A DNA stretch of 6,920 bases from Chloroflexota bacterium (GCA_005882715.1 VBEI01000016.1:1-6920), one strand, 5' to 3'. Shown: positions 1-5,943, counted from the stretch's first letter. Notes: generated from the sequence alone by a model not told the origin. Numbers and translations are program-made.

Positions 1-874
1 TGTCGCCCGAGAAGAGCACGAGGTCGGCGCCGGCAGCGAGGCTCTCGCCCACCGTCGGCTCAGGCGCAAGGCCGAACTGCATCGTGTCGACTAGGCATCC
101 CGAGCCGATATCGTCGATCAGCAGCACCCCGCGCCTATGGGCGAGGCCGCCTAGCTCGTGAATTGAAGGCGAATCTGTGAACCCAACGATCCGGAAGTTG
201 CTCGCGTGCACGCGCATGATCGCCGCGGTTTGCTCCGTGATCGCCGCCTCGTAGTCCCGCAGATACGTGCGGTTCGTCGTGCCCACCTCCACGAGACGCG
301 CGCCCGACTGCGCCATTACGTCCGGGATACGGAAGCCTCCGCCTATCTCGACCGCCTGCCCGCGCGAGATGATCACCTCATGGTCGTACGCGAGGGCGGA
401 TAGCGCCAGCAGTAGCGCGGACGCGTTGTTATTGACCGCGATTGCTGCCTCCGCGCCGGTGAGGCGTGTGAGTGCCGGCTCGAGGTGCCCGTAGCGGGAG
501 CCGCGCTCTCCGGCCTCGAGGTCGAACTCGAGGTTCGAGTAGCCCCGCGAGACCGCGGCCATCGCCTCGATCGCCTCATCGGACAAAGGCGCGCGGCCGA
601 GGTTCGTGTGGATGATGACGCCCGTCGCATTGATGACCGGCCGCAACGACGGCTCGAAGACAGCTGCCGCGAGACCGAGCACGCTCTCGACGAGCTGGTC
701 CTCCGTCGGCGTCTCACTCCCCCCTGCGATCGCCAGCCGCGCCGACTCGATCGCCTGCCGCACGATGACCGTCGCGATCCCCGACTCACCGCCGTTCGCG
801 AGCGCGCGCACCCGTTCGTCAGAAAGGAGGCGGTCGACCGAAGGAAGCGAACGGTAGGGATTTCTCGCGGCCAT
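1..874 (-). CDS. selA: L-seryl-tRNA(Sec) selenium transferase (SelA), N-terminal 291 residues, truncated by window edge
   Basis: SelA is the cytosolic PLP enzyme that converts seryl-tRNA(Sec) to selenocysteinyl-tRNA(Sec) with selenophosphate (EC 2.9.1.1). I translated the minus strand from the ATG at 874-872 and get 291 open codons to the window edge. Family blocks in order: LPSVDRLL (10-17), INATGVIIHTNLGRAPL (81-97), EFDLEAGERGSRYGHLE (116-132), VNNNASALLL (147-156), RGQAVEIGGGFRIPDV (171-186), EVGTTNRT (196-203), HASNFRIVGF (223-232), DDIGSG (254-259) and the terminal SGD (289-291). The next codon begins with A, as expected for the PLP lysine; K292 here would match K295 of the E. coli enzyme. 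About one third of the protein lies outside. The start is forced: an in-frame TAA lies at 889-887 and there is no other start codon between it and 874. No Shine-Dalgarno sequence is visible. It is divergent from the phosphatase gene at 952. Identification is very secure. Confidence 0.97.
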   Translation of the reverse strand, partial: MAARNPYRSLPSVDRLLSDERVRALANGGESGIATVIVRQAIESARLAIAGGSETPTEDQLVESVLGLAAAVFEPSLRPVINATGVIIHTNLGRAPLSDEAIEAMAAVSRGYSNLEFDLEAGERGSRYGHLEPALTRLTGAEAAIAVNNNASALLLALSALAYDHEVIISRGQAVEIGGGFRIPDVMAQSGARLVEVGTTNRTYLRDYEAAITEQTAAIMRVHASNFRIVGFTDSPSIHELGGLAHRRGVLLIDDIGSGCLVDTMQFGLAPEPTVGESLAAGADLVLFSGD

Positions 875-883
875 GGCGGCTCG

Positions 884-911
884 ATTTTACCAGCTATCTC
901 TCGCCTATCAC
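884..911 (-). promoter_or_regulatory. Probable selA promoter giving a near-leaderless mRNA
   Basis: On the minus strand a -10 box TAAAAT (889-884, 5/6 to consensus) is preceded, after 16 bp, by GTGATA (911-906, 4/6 to TTGACA). Only 9 bp separate the -10 box from the selA ATG, so transcription would begin about 2-4 nt before the start codon. This fits the absence of a Shine-Dalgarno sequence. The -35 box overlaps one copy of a 9-bp direct repeat. Inferred from sequence alone. Confidence 0.55.
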
Positions 912-924
912 CTACCGCCTATCA
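902..924. repeat. 9-bp direct repeat CGCCTATCA x2 in the divergent promoter region
   Basis: CGCCTATCA occurs at 902-910 and again at 916-924, a 14-bp period, with a third partial match (CTATC) near 893-897. The pair lies between the divergent selA and phosphatase promoters and overlaps the likely selA -35 box. It could be an operator read by a regulator of both genes, or simply a slipped duplication. Confidence 0.5.
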
Positions 925-928
925 TCTT

Positions 929-946
929 TAGAATCGGGACAGGAGG
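929..946 (+). promoter_or_regulatory. -10 box and Shine-Dalgarno of the histidine phosphatase gene
   Basis: TAGAAT at 929-934 matches the -10 consensus at 5/6; no good -35 box is visible upstream. AGGAGG at 941-946 is a perfect Shine-Dalgarno 5 nt before the ATG at 952. It overlaps the GTG at 946, which rules that GTG out as the start and fixes the N-terminus at 952. Confidence 0.6.
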
Positions 947-951
947 TGCTG

Positions 952-1683
952 ATGCCCGAGAACCGCGAAGATAAGGCCCGCGAAGGCAAGGGCCGTCCCC
1001 CGAGCGCATTCGACCAGACGTTCCTTACCGGCGTCTCAGGCGGAACGGAGGTGCTACTCCTCCGCCACGGACAGCAAAGAATCGACGTGGACGCCGCCAC
1101 CATCGGCGACTGGATCGACCCGCCGCTAAGCGAACAGGGCCGCCTGCAAGCGCGGCTGCTTGGCGAGGCGCTCTCGCTGAAGCCGATCGACGCCGTTTTC
1201 GCGAGCAACCTGCGGCGCGCTGCCGAGACCGCCGCCGAGATCGCCCGCCACCAGGAGGTAGCCGTCGAGCATGTGGACGACCTGCGCGAGGTCGAAGTCT
1301 TTCGCGATATTCCGCCCGAGAAGACCGCGCTGGAGTTTCTCGGCAAGGAGCTGCTGGACGCCGTCCGAGAACGCATGCTGAACGAGCGCAACTGGGACGT
1401 CTATCCGCACTCAGAGTCGAGCTACGACTTCAAAAAGCGCGCGATCAACGCCATCGAGGCGGCGATCGCCCGCAACGCCGGCGAGCGCATCGCGGTTGTC
1501 TGCCACGGCGGCGTGATCAATGCCTACGTCGGGCACATCATCGGCTCGAGATATGACATGTTCTTCCGCCCGGCCCACGCCTCCGTGAGCATCGTCGCCT
1601 CCGGCGAGGGCCGCCGCATCCTGCGCCTTCTCAACGACACTCACCACCTGACGACCGCCGAAGGCGATTTCGCGACCTACTAA
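952..1683 (+). CDS. Histidine phosphatase superfamily protein (phosphoglycerate-mutase-like), 243 aa
   Basis: Members of this family transfer phosphate through a phospho-histidine; they include phosphoglycerate mutases, CobC-type and other small-molecule phosphatases. The signature LLLRHG lies at residues 35-40, with H39 the nucleophile and R38 beside it. The block SNLRRAAETA (85-94) carries the conserved phosphate-pocket arginine. E112/E114 in LREVEVF are candidates for the acid residue. VCHGGVIN (183-190) supplies the second pocket histidine, H185. Before the domain is a charged stretch of about 30 residues with no signal peptide, so the protein is probably cytoplasmic. I start it at ATG 952 rather than the GTG at 946 because of the AGGAGG placement. 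A window rich in acidic residues (112-160) replaces the WEG-type motif of true mutases, so a phosphatase is more likely than a mutase. The substrate cannot be told. The divergent selA neighbour does not by itself imply a selenium role. Confidence 0.93.
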   Translation: MPENREDKAREGKGRPPSAFDQTFLTGVSGGTEVLLLRHGQQRIDVDAATIGDWIDPPLSEQGRLQARLLGEALSLKPIDAVFASNLRRAAETAAEIARHQEVAVEHVDDLREVEVFRDIPPEKTALEFLGKELLDAVRERMLNERNWDVYPHSESSYDFKKRAINAIEAAIARNAGERIAVVCHGGVINAYVGHIIGSRYDMFFRPAHASVSIVASGEGRRILRLLNDTHHLTTAEGDFATY

Positions 1684-1715
1684 CCGCTAGCCCTTAGGCT
1701 CTCGAAAGGCCGACA

Positions 1716-1806
1716 TGTCATTCCGAGGTCGCGGGGTGGGGTGAACCGGTAGTCCGCCGAAGGCGGAGCTGGCGGGGTGGCGAAGAATCTCAGCACCCCG
1801 CCTAAC
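1716..1806. repeat. Intergenic repeat, copy A
   Basis: This copy opens with TGTCATTCCGAG and a TCGCGGGGTGGGG block. It closes with GGCGGGGTGGCGAAGAATCT followed by CACCCCGCCTAAC. Its two ends match copy B almost base for base, while the middle differs. The middle contains a hairpin TCCGCC-GAA-GGCGGA (1753-1767), and the end contains GGCGGGGTG/CACCCCGCC (1771-1779/1794-1802). No reading frame with coding character crosses it. I recognise the ATTCCGAG...GAATCT style from Chloroflexota-type intergenic repeats, but no transposase is present. Confidence 0.75.
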
Positions 1807-1910
1807 ACCGTAGACCTCGGGTGTGCGCCCGCATTGGAAGTAGCGGAGCGCCTTCAGGCCTCCACCAGGTATGGTGAACCGAGGGGCCGTGACGGACCTC
1901 GAAGGACGAT

Positions 1911-2009
1911 TGTCATGCCGAGCTCGCGGGGCGGGGTTCACGTTGTAGGGGCGCGGGCTTGCTCCGCCCAACGGCGGGGTGGCGAGGAATCTCAAGAATC
2001 CCGCCTAAC
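1911..2009. repeat. Intergenic repeat, copy B
   Basis: This copy starts TGTCATGCCGAGCTCGCGGG and ends GGCGGGGTGGCGAGGAATCT...CCCGCCTAAC, 195 bp after copy A and in the same orientation. The interior carries GTAGGGGCGCGGGCTTG, which is absent from copy A. Shared ends around a variable core suggest a small element family or repeated recombination between repeat ends, not simple tandem duplication. Confidence 0.75.
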
Positions 2010-2031
2010 GGCACCGACTACCGGACGCCGG

Positions 2032-2088
2032 TGATTCCGAGCTCGCGAGGCAGGGTGCATCGGGAGCCGCCACTGTGGCGAAGCTCGC
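2032..2088. repeat. Intergenic repeat, degenerate copy C
   Basis: TGATTCCGAGCTCGCGAGGC at the left end matches the start of copies A and B. A GTGGCGAAG remains near 2075-2083, but the GAATCT and CCGCCTAAC end is lost. It is a decayed copy ending about 20 bp from the 56-aa reading frame. Confidence 0.5.
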
Positions 2089-2110
2089 TCCTAGCCCTTC
2101 ACGCAGCGAT

Positions 2111-2281
2111 TCACGGGCTCCCCGGGGGCGGTCCAATGCGCTCGCTTAGCGCACGCTCGACTTCCGCCGATTCGTGACGGTGCTGCTGTGCCATCCGCTC
2201 TCTCTTGTCCAGAAGCCAGATCGCGCATCCAATCGAGGTGATCACGCCTGTCCCACCAAGCACCAAGAGTATCACTTCCAT
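2111..2281 (-). CDS. Putative 56-aa single-span membrane miniprotein
   Basis: Reading the minus strand from ATG 2281 gives a 56-residue protein ending at TGA 2113-2111. Residues 3-24 are hydrophobic (VILLVLGG...CAIWLL) and would form one membrane span. They are followed by DKRER (25-29), a hydrophilic helix-prone stretch rich in Gln, Glu, Arg and His (30-49), and a PPPGSP tail. The positive charges after the span suggest N-out/C-in topology. No clear Shine-Dalgarno lies upstream; a TGTAAT -10-like box (2317-2312) is the only promoter hint. I do not recognise the family. The coherent span-plus-charged-tail architecture argues for a real gene, as do mostly G/C third positions; the missing ribosome binding site argues against. 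Its design resembles the 34-aa protein at 5983. Confidence 0.5.
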   Translation of the reverse strand: MEVILLVLGGTGVITSIGCAIWLLDKRERMAQQHRHESAEVERALSERIGPPPGSP

Positions 2282-2336
2282 GCTTGGGTAGACGCGTGCT
2301 GGTGGGCAAGGATTACATTGGCTCCGGCTCTGCCCC

Positions 2337-2367
2337 GAAGCCGCGGTCCCTTCAGGGACTTGGCTTC
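2337..2367. other. Two-tier hairpin
   Basis: GAAGCC (2337-2342) pairs with GGCTTC (2362-2367), and inside it GTCCC (2346-2350) pairs with GGGAC (2355-2359) around a TTCA loop. The two stems are separated by a 3x2 internal loop. It lies in a gene-free stretch 56 bp upstream of the 56-aa minus-strand gene, so on that strand it could sit in a leader RNA. There is no T-run on either side, so it is not a typical intrinsic terminator. Confidence 0.45.
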
Positions 2368-2449
2368 AGCCCGCAGATGTCTCCGGATGTGCCCTTCGTA
2401 CCCTCACCTCTCCACGTTCCAGGCCGTTTTCCTGTCGGCGATAAGACTT

Positions 2450-2471
2450 TCGTTTAGTCCCACCTAAACGA
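2450..2471. promoter_or_regulatory. 8-bp perfect dyad, operator or hairpin candidate
   Basis: TCGTTTAG (2450-2457) and CTAAACGA (2464-2471) are perfect inverted arms around TCCCAC. The AT-rich arms stand out in this GC-rich region. The core CGTTTA/TAAACG recurs as a dyad at 5944-5962. It could be a transcription factor site; no convincing promoter lies beside it. Confidence 0.45.
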
Positions 2472-2670
2472 TTGTCCAGCCGAAAATAGACCCCTGGGCA
2501 GAGGATCGCGTTTCGGCGGCATGCTGTCATATGTATGAGCAGTGGAACCCGGCGTCGCTGGACGGAGCGGATGAAACCGGCGGCGGCGGAGAAGAGGCGG
2601 CGAATCGGGATCTTTCTTGGTCGCCGCCTTTCGCGTCAAATCGCCCGGCAATCCTACTGAATTTGGAGTA

Positions 2671-2699
2671 TTGACGAGCTTTCCGGGCGGGCGCATAAT
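2671..2699 (+). promoter_or_regulatory. Near-consensus sigma-70-type promoter of the TSP3 gene
   Basis: TTGACG (2671-2676, 5/6) is followed by a 17-bp spacer and CATAAT (2694-2699, 5/6). This is the best core promoter in the window. Transcription would start near 2706 and leave a leader of about 130 nt before the ATG at 2834. Confidence 0.75.
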
Positions 2700-2705
2700 T
2701 CGAGT

Positions 2706-2833
2706 CAACTTCCGGGGGTGCATCATGGGCCATGCTCGGGCCAACAGCCATGAGCAAACCCCCGACGGGGACGCTCGCCTCTGCCTCCCGGGACCACCGG
2801 GGCCGTTGCATCCGGCTCCTGAGGAGGTACGAG
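2706..2833 (+). promoter_or_regulatory. Structured 5' leader with a sequestered Shine-Dalgarno
   Basis: Four successive stem-loops can form. The first is CATGG/CCATG (2724-2728/2748-2752). The second has GAGC/GCTC (2752-2755/2773-2776) enclosing CCCC/GGGG (2760-2763/2767-2770). The third is CCCGG/CCGGG (2787-2791/2797-2801). The fourth is CTCC-TGA-GGAG (2816-2826), whose 3' arm is the Shine-Dalgarno GGAGG (2823-2827). An alternative pairing GGGGGT/ACCCCC (2714-2719/2758-2763) excludes the CCCC/GGGG stem. The second hairpin has GCAAACC and GACGC..GCC, reminiscent of the first half of the c-di-GMP-I (GEMM) aptamer, but the internal loop is short and I cannot find the second half. A cis-regulatory RNA is plausible; the ligand is unknown. 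Confidence 0.45.
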
Positions 2834-3142
2834 ATGAGGCTCATCTCACGGTTGTTTTCCACCCAGCACGCGGCGATTGCCGCCACCCGAAAACGCCCGC
2901 TCTTAGGCGGCGCCGCTCTTCTGATCACCTTCGTCGTCGCGGCGCTGGCGGCGCTCGTCCTCAACCCCTTCGGCTCCCACGCCCAGAACGCGAACGTAAC
3001 AATCTCCTTCGATATGGTCCCGGCCGGTAACGATTACTGCGGCGGAGACAGTTTCAGGTCCGACGGCTTGACCCCGTGCTCTCCAGCCAACAGCATGACC
3101 GTCGGCTCCGTCGAATTCTGTTCCTCAAAGCCTCGTTGCTAA
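2834..3142 (+). CDS. N-terminal fragment (signal peptide) of the secreted TSP3-repeat protein, ended by a frameshift
   Basis: The start at ATG 2834 is set by GAGGAGG at 2821-2827, 6 nt upstream; ATGs at 2725, 2732 and 2750 have no ribosome binding site. The 102 residues begin with a long basic n-region (R2 to R21). A hydrophobic core follows at about 23-43, then NPFGSHA|QNA, a plausible signal peptidase I site after A50. The mature part (NVTISFDMVPAGNDYCGG...SMTVGSVEFC) continues logically into the frame beginning around 3130, where S-L-V-A-N-P-N-T is read. In this frame translation stops at TAA 3140-3142. The two pieces together look like one secreted protein broken by one extra base. The fragment alone would be an exported 50-residue stub. 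Confidence 0.8.
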   Translation: MRLISRLFSTQHAAIAATRKRPLLGGAALLITFVVAALAALVLNPFGSHAQNANVTISFDMVPAGNDYCGGDSFRSDGLTPCSPANSMTVGSVEFCSSKPRC

Positions 3143-3194
3143 TCCCAATACCCACACGCATGCGGCCCAGCTCATAATCCAGAACGTCGAGGAC

Positions 3195-5708
3195 ATGGTC
3201 GGTTGGCAGGCCCGCCTCAACTACGACGGTGGTGGTATGAGGCCCAATACCGTCAACTTCGCCCCCTTCACCGATAACAACACAGCGCAGAATGTCTCGT
3301 TCGATAACCTGCCCCTTGACGCCGGAGTCCACCGCGACCTCGTCACGGCGTCGAGCATTCCGGCTCAGGCAGCGGGCCCTCAAACGGCCGGCTTTGGGGC
3401 CACCTACAACGGCGCCCAAACATTTGCGGTTTCGCCTGACACGCCCGCCAAGTCCACGCCCGACGACACCTCCTACAGCGCACCCGGCGGCGGCGTGCTG
3501 GCCACCGTCATCCTGCAGGTGGTCGATGATCACACCGGCCAAAACCTTTTCGTCGACCTGGATGACGACGTCCCGAACGCCCCCGGCAGCGGCATATCCT
3601 TTTTTAGTTACAGTGGGACCCAGGAACTGCGCCTTCCCGAGACTTCGCTGGGTGACGGCTACCACGCCGAGGGCGCCGCCTGCGGCCCGCCCACCCCGCC
3701 GCCGGCCACACCCACACCCACGATAACCGTCCCCACCACGCCAAGCGCGACGCCCACCCCCACCGGTGGCGGTGGCCCGGCCGCTTGCAAATGCTTCAAA
3801 CCGGTGAACACCGCGACGTATTGCAAGGAAGGGACCGGCAACATAGACGACCAGCAGATGACCGTTAGCTGCCAGCCTGACGCGAGCCCCGGATCGCACG
3901 CGGATATCGTCGGCAGCTTCAACCTCGGGCTGGGCCCCGACGGCCAGCCGGGCACCGCCGACGACACAAACGACTACAACTTCGGCGGCGTGATTGACTT
4001 CTCGCCCTCGGTGCCCGATGATACGGCGATACCCGTCGCGGCCATCCTCGGCAGGCTGGGGTCGCAGCCCACCCTGGGCCTCGTCGATACTTCCTGCAAC
4101 AACAGCCAGTTGCGCGTGCCGTTTACATTCATGAAGGGCACCACCGACATCAACAACACCGTTGAGCCGCAGCCCTATGGCCAATCGAATGACTTGGCGA
4201 TCATGGCCGGGGACAACCCGCCTTACAACGGGGTCCAGGACGTGAAGCCTCCTCCCGCAGTCATGAAGTACCCGTCCTTCCTCAACGCCATCTTCGACCC
4301 CGACTGGGTCGACTCCGGCCCGGACAAGATCGCAGGTAACGCCGATGACAATAACGGGCCCGCCCCGCCGATCAAGCCGATCTTCCGCGCCGTCGCCACG
4401 ACTGCGATTCCCGCCGCGGGCAATCTCTGGGTGATCCTCCAGCTCCTCGTGTTCGACAAGGGCACGAAGCTGCCTGACCTGCCGGCCTTCGATCCGGCGT
4501 TCGGTTACCCAAGCGTGGTCGTGCTTCAGCAGTCCTCGGCCGCCGGGTCAGCGACTCCTCCAGCGCCCAGCGCGGTTACCGACTTCTGTACGCCCCTCAA
4601 GACCGTCGGTGTGTCCTTCGGCCTCACTCACGACAACCCGGACACGCCGGGCAACGAGGGTGGCATCCCCGTGCGCACCCTACCGGACGCCGGCACTTCG
4701 TTGACAAGCATCGGTTACTTCACCAGCCAGCGCGACGCCGATGGTGACGGCTACGAGAATTCCTTGGACCCTTGTCCGTTCCACGCAGACACCGTCTGGA
4801 ACCCGCGCGTCCCCGCTGTGGGCGACAGCGATAGGTTCTTCGGCGTTGATGCGCCGGACGGTATCCCCGACAGTTGTGACCCCACCCCCGAGGAACCTAC
4901 CACCGGCCCGCCCTCGAACCAACCTACGGACCACGACGGTGACGGCTTCCTCAACCGCAGCGACACCTGTCCGCTGGTGTACAACCCGGACCAGAAAGAC
5001 ACCGACGAGGACGGCATCGGCGACGCCTGCGACACGCCGGGCTTGGACGCCGGCACTGACTGCGTCGGCCCGACGTGCGTTCCGGGGGCAGGGCGCGCCA
5101 TTCCTCCTCGCACCGTCGCCGGTAATGGCCCCGACATCCCGGACGGACCTGAAATCCTCTGCATCAAGGTCGGCTCACTCACCGTTGGCGGAGACCCAAA
5201 CGTTGCGTTCAGTTCCTGCCTGCCCGCGTTGCCATCCCTCGACGATGACGGTGATGGCGTTCACAATCCCTCCGACTTGTGTCCCGGCACTCCGAGCAAT
5301 GAGCGGCCGGTCGACGCCAACGGCTGCTCTCAGCACCAAGTCGATGGAGATCTCGACGGCATTTGCGACCCGGGCAAGACGAGCACTCTTTGCACGGGGA
5401 GCGACAACTGCCCGGCAAAGCCGAACCCATCGCAGACCGACAGCGATGGCGACGGCGTCGGCGATGCCTGCGATCCGACCGGCCACGCCACGATTCCCGC
5501 GAACGCCGAGACCTTCACCGTTCAGTTCCCGGGAATAAACCCCGCCTCGAGCGTCGTGCTGATCACTCCCCTGGGAGACCCGGGCGCCAACCTACTCTGG
5601 GCGTCACTCGGTACCGATAGCTTCACGGTGCACGTGAGGCCACTTCTAGGTCAGGGCCAGAACCAGAAACACCCACCGCTTCAGTTCATGTACCAGGTCG
5701 CACCATAG
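3195..5708 (+). CDS. Secreted protein with calcium-binding thrombospondin type-3 repeats (main part, +1 frame relative to its signal peptide)
   Basis: The open frame runs from 3072 to the TAG at 5706; the first ATG in it is 3195, but this is probably not the native start, since the signal peptide lies upstream in another frame. Order of parts: a beta-rich N-terminal domain (GWQARLNYDG near 3198 to about 3680); a Pro/Thr linker (3681-3776); a Cys-containing middle domain with two GPDG/GPDK...ADD loops (near 3927 and 4317); four Asp-rich TSP3-type segments (4734-4890, 4929-5033, 5241-5369, 5400-5474) with DxDGDG and C-P/C-D spacing; and a C-terminal beta-rich domain (5484-5705). TSP3 repeats bind calcium along an extended rod in known proteins. 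No LPxTG, S-layer or membrane anchor is seen, so it is probably released or held by the unknown domains. A role in surface structure or adhesion is inference only. Confidence 0.85.
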   Translation: MVGWQARLNYDGGGMRPNTVNFAPFTDNNTAQNVSFDNLPLDAGVHRDLVTASSIPAQAAGPQTAGFGATYNGAQTFAVSPDTPAKSTPDDTSYSAPGGGVLATVILQVVDDHTGQNLFVDLDDDVPNAPGSGISFFSYSGTQELRLPETSLGDGYHAEGAACGPPTPPPATPTPTITVPTTPSATPTPTGGGGPAACKCFKPVNTATYCKEGTGNIDDQQMTVSCQPDASPGSHADIVGSFNLGLGPDGQPGTADDTNDYNFGGVIDFSPSVPDDTAIPVAAILGRLGSQPTLGLVDTSCNNSQLRVPFTFMKGTTDINNTVEPQPYGQSNDLAIMAGDNPPYNGVQDVKPPPAVMKYPSFLNAIFDPDWVDSGPDKIAGNADDNNGPAPPIKPIFRAVATTAIPAAGNLWVILQLLVFDKGTKLPDLPAFDPAFGYPSVVVLQQSSAAGSATPPAPSAVTDFCTPLKTVGVSFGLTHDNPDTPGNEGGIPVRTLPDAGTSLTSIGYFTSQRDADGDGYENSLDPCPFHADTVWNPRVPAVGDSDRFFGVDAPDGIPDSCDPTPEEPTTGPPSNQPTDHDGDGFLNRSDTCPLVYNPDQKDTDEDGIGDACDTPGLDAGTDCVGPTCVPGAGRAIPPRTVAGNGPDIPDGPEILCIKVGSLTVGGDPNVAFSSCLPALPSLDDDGDGVHNPSDLCPGTPSNERPVDANGCSQHQVDGDLDGICDPGKTSTLCTGSDNCPAKPNPSQTDSDGDGVGDACDPTGHATIPANAETFTVQFPGINPASSVVLITPLGDPGANLLWASLGTDSFTVHVRPLLGQGQNQKHPPLQFMYQVAP

Positions 5709-5720
5709 AGCGCGTAGCGT

Positions 5721-5753
5721 CGGGGAGCGGGCCCCGGCATGGCCCGCTCTCCG
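5721..5753 (+). terminator. Strong hairpin after the TSP3 gene
   Basis: A 13-bp stem (5721-5733 with 5741-5753, one G-U pair) has the core AGCGGGCC/GGCCCGCT and a 7-nt loop. It starts 12 nt after the stop codon. No T-run follows, so it is either a terminator without a U-tract or an RNA 3'-end stabiliser. Confidence 0.6.
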
Positions 5754-5853
5754 GCTCTACCATCCGCCTGCCACGCGGGGCCCACCCGTAGGGGCGAGGC
5801 ACCCACCGCTGCCAAGCTGCCACTCGATTACCCATACCCTTCCGAGACTCTCT

Positions 5854-5871
5854 AGGCGCGTCGCGCTTTTT
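5854..5871 (+). terminator. Weak intrinsic-terminator candidate
   Basis: AGGCGC-GTC-GCGCTT is followed directly by TTT, so five T in a row occur at 5867-5871. The stem is short and includes a G-U pair. It could back up the stronger hairpin at 5721. Confidence 0.3.
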
Positions 5872-5943
5872 CCAGTGCCTCGCCCTGGGGTTCATATGGA
5901 GGCGACCGCTGCGTCGGGCCTGCCAACCCCGCCGCATCCAGAT

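Larger units (their letters stand above)
1684..2110. other. Gene-free intergenic region
   Basis: These 427 bp hold the three repeat copies and connecting sequence. Reading frames crossing it on both strands are Arg/Pro/Gly-rich, lack ribosome binding sites and match no family, so I call no gene. A short 4-bp hairpin (AGCC-CTTA-GGCT, 1689-1700) just after the phosphatase stop is too weak to call a terminator. Confidence 0.7.
2282..2670. other. Gene-free region with hairpins
   Basis: Apart from the two-tier hairpin and the 8-bp dyad, the notable element is an 11-bp stem (with one G-U pair) from 2593-2603 to 2621-2631 around a 17-nt loop. Its core is AGGCGGCGA/TCGCCGCCT. It could end a short transcript or insulate the downstream promoter. 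A 41-codon Arg-rich frame from 2535 lacks a ribosome binding site and is not called. Confidence 0.55.

Noticed and set aside
373..789. 138-codon minus-strand Ser/Arg-rich frame overlapping selA
   Set aside because: It lies in another frame of the same strand as selA, whose translation matches the family throughout.
1716..2088. CRISPR array
   Set aside because: Only three copies, spaced 195 and 121 bp apart, with about 90-bp units diverging in the middle; no cas genes.
2535..2660. 41-codon Arg-rich plus-strand frame
   Set aside because: No Shine-Dalgarno, composition typical of GC-rich non-coding sequence, and it spans the 2593-2631 hairpin.
2706..2833. Confident call of a c-di-GMP-I riboswitch
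   Set aside because: Only the GCAAACC/hairpin/GACGC half resembles it. The internal loop lacks the CAAA segment and I cannot find the second-stem motif, so I report only a structured leader.
3140..3142. Recoding of the premature stop as selenocysteine, suggested by the nearby selA
   Set aside because: The stop is TAA, not TGA, and reading through does not reach the downstream frame.
3054..4184. 376-codon open frame on the minus strand
   Set aside because: It is antisense to the secreted protein, Val/Gly/Arg-rich, and crosses the Pro/Thr linker. No ribosome binding site or domain is seen.
4741..5538. 265-codon plus-strand frame inside the TSP3 repeats
   Set aside because: Thr/Pro/Arg-biased out-of-frame reading of the Asp-rich repeats; the TSP3 frame is clearly the coding one.
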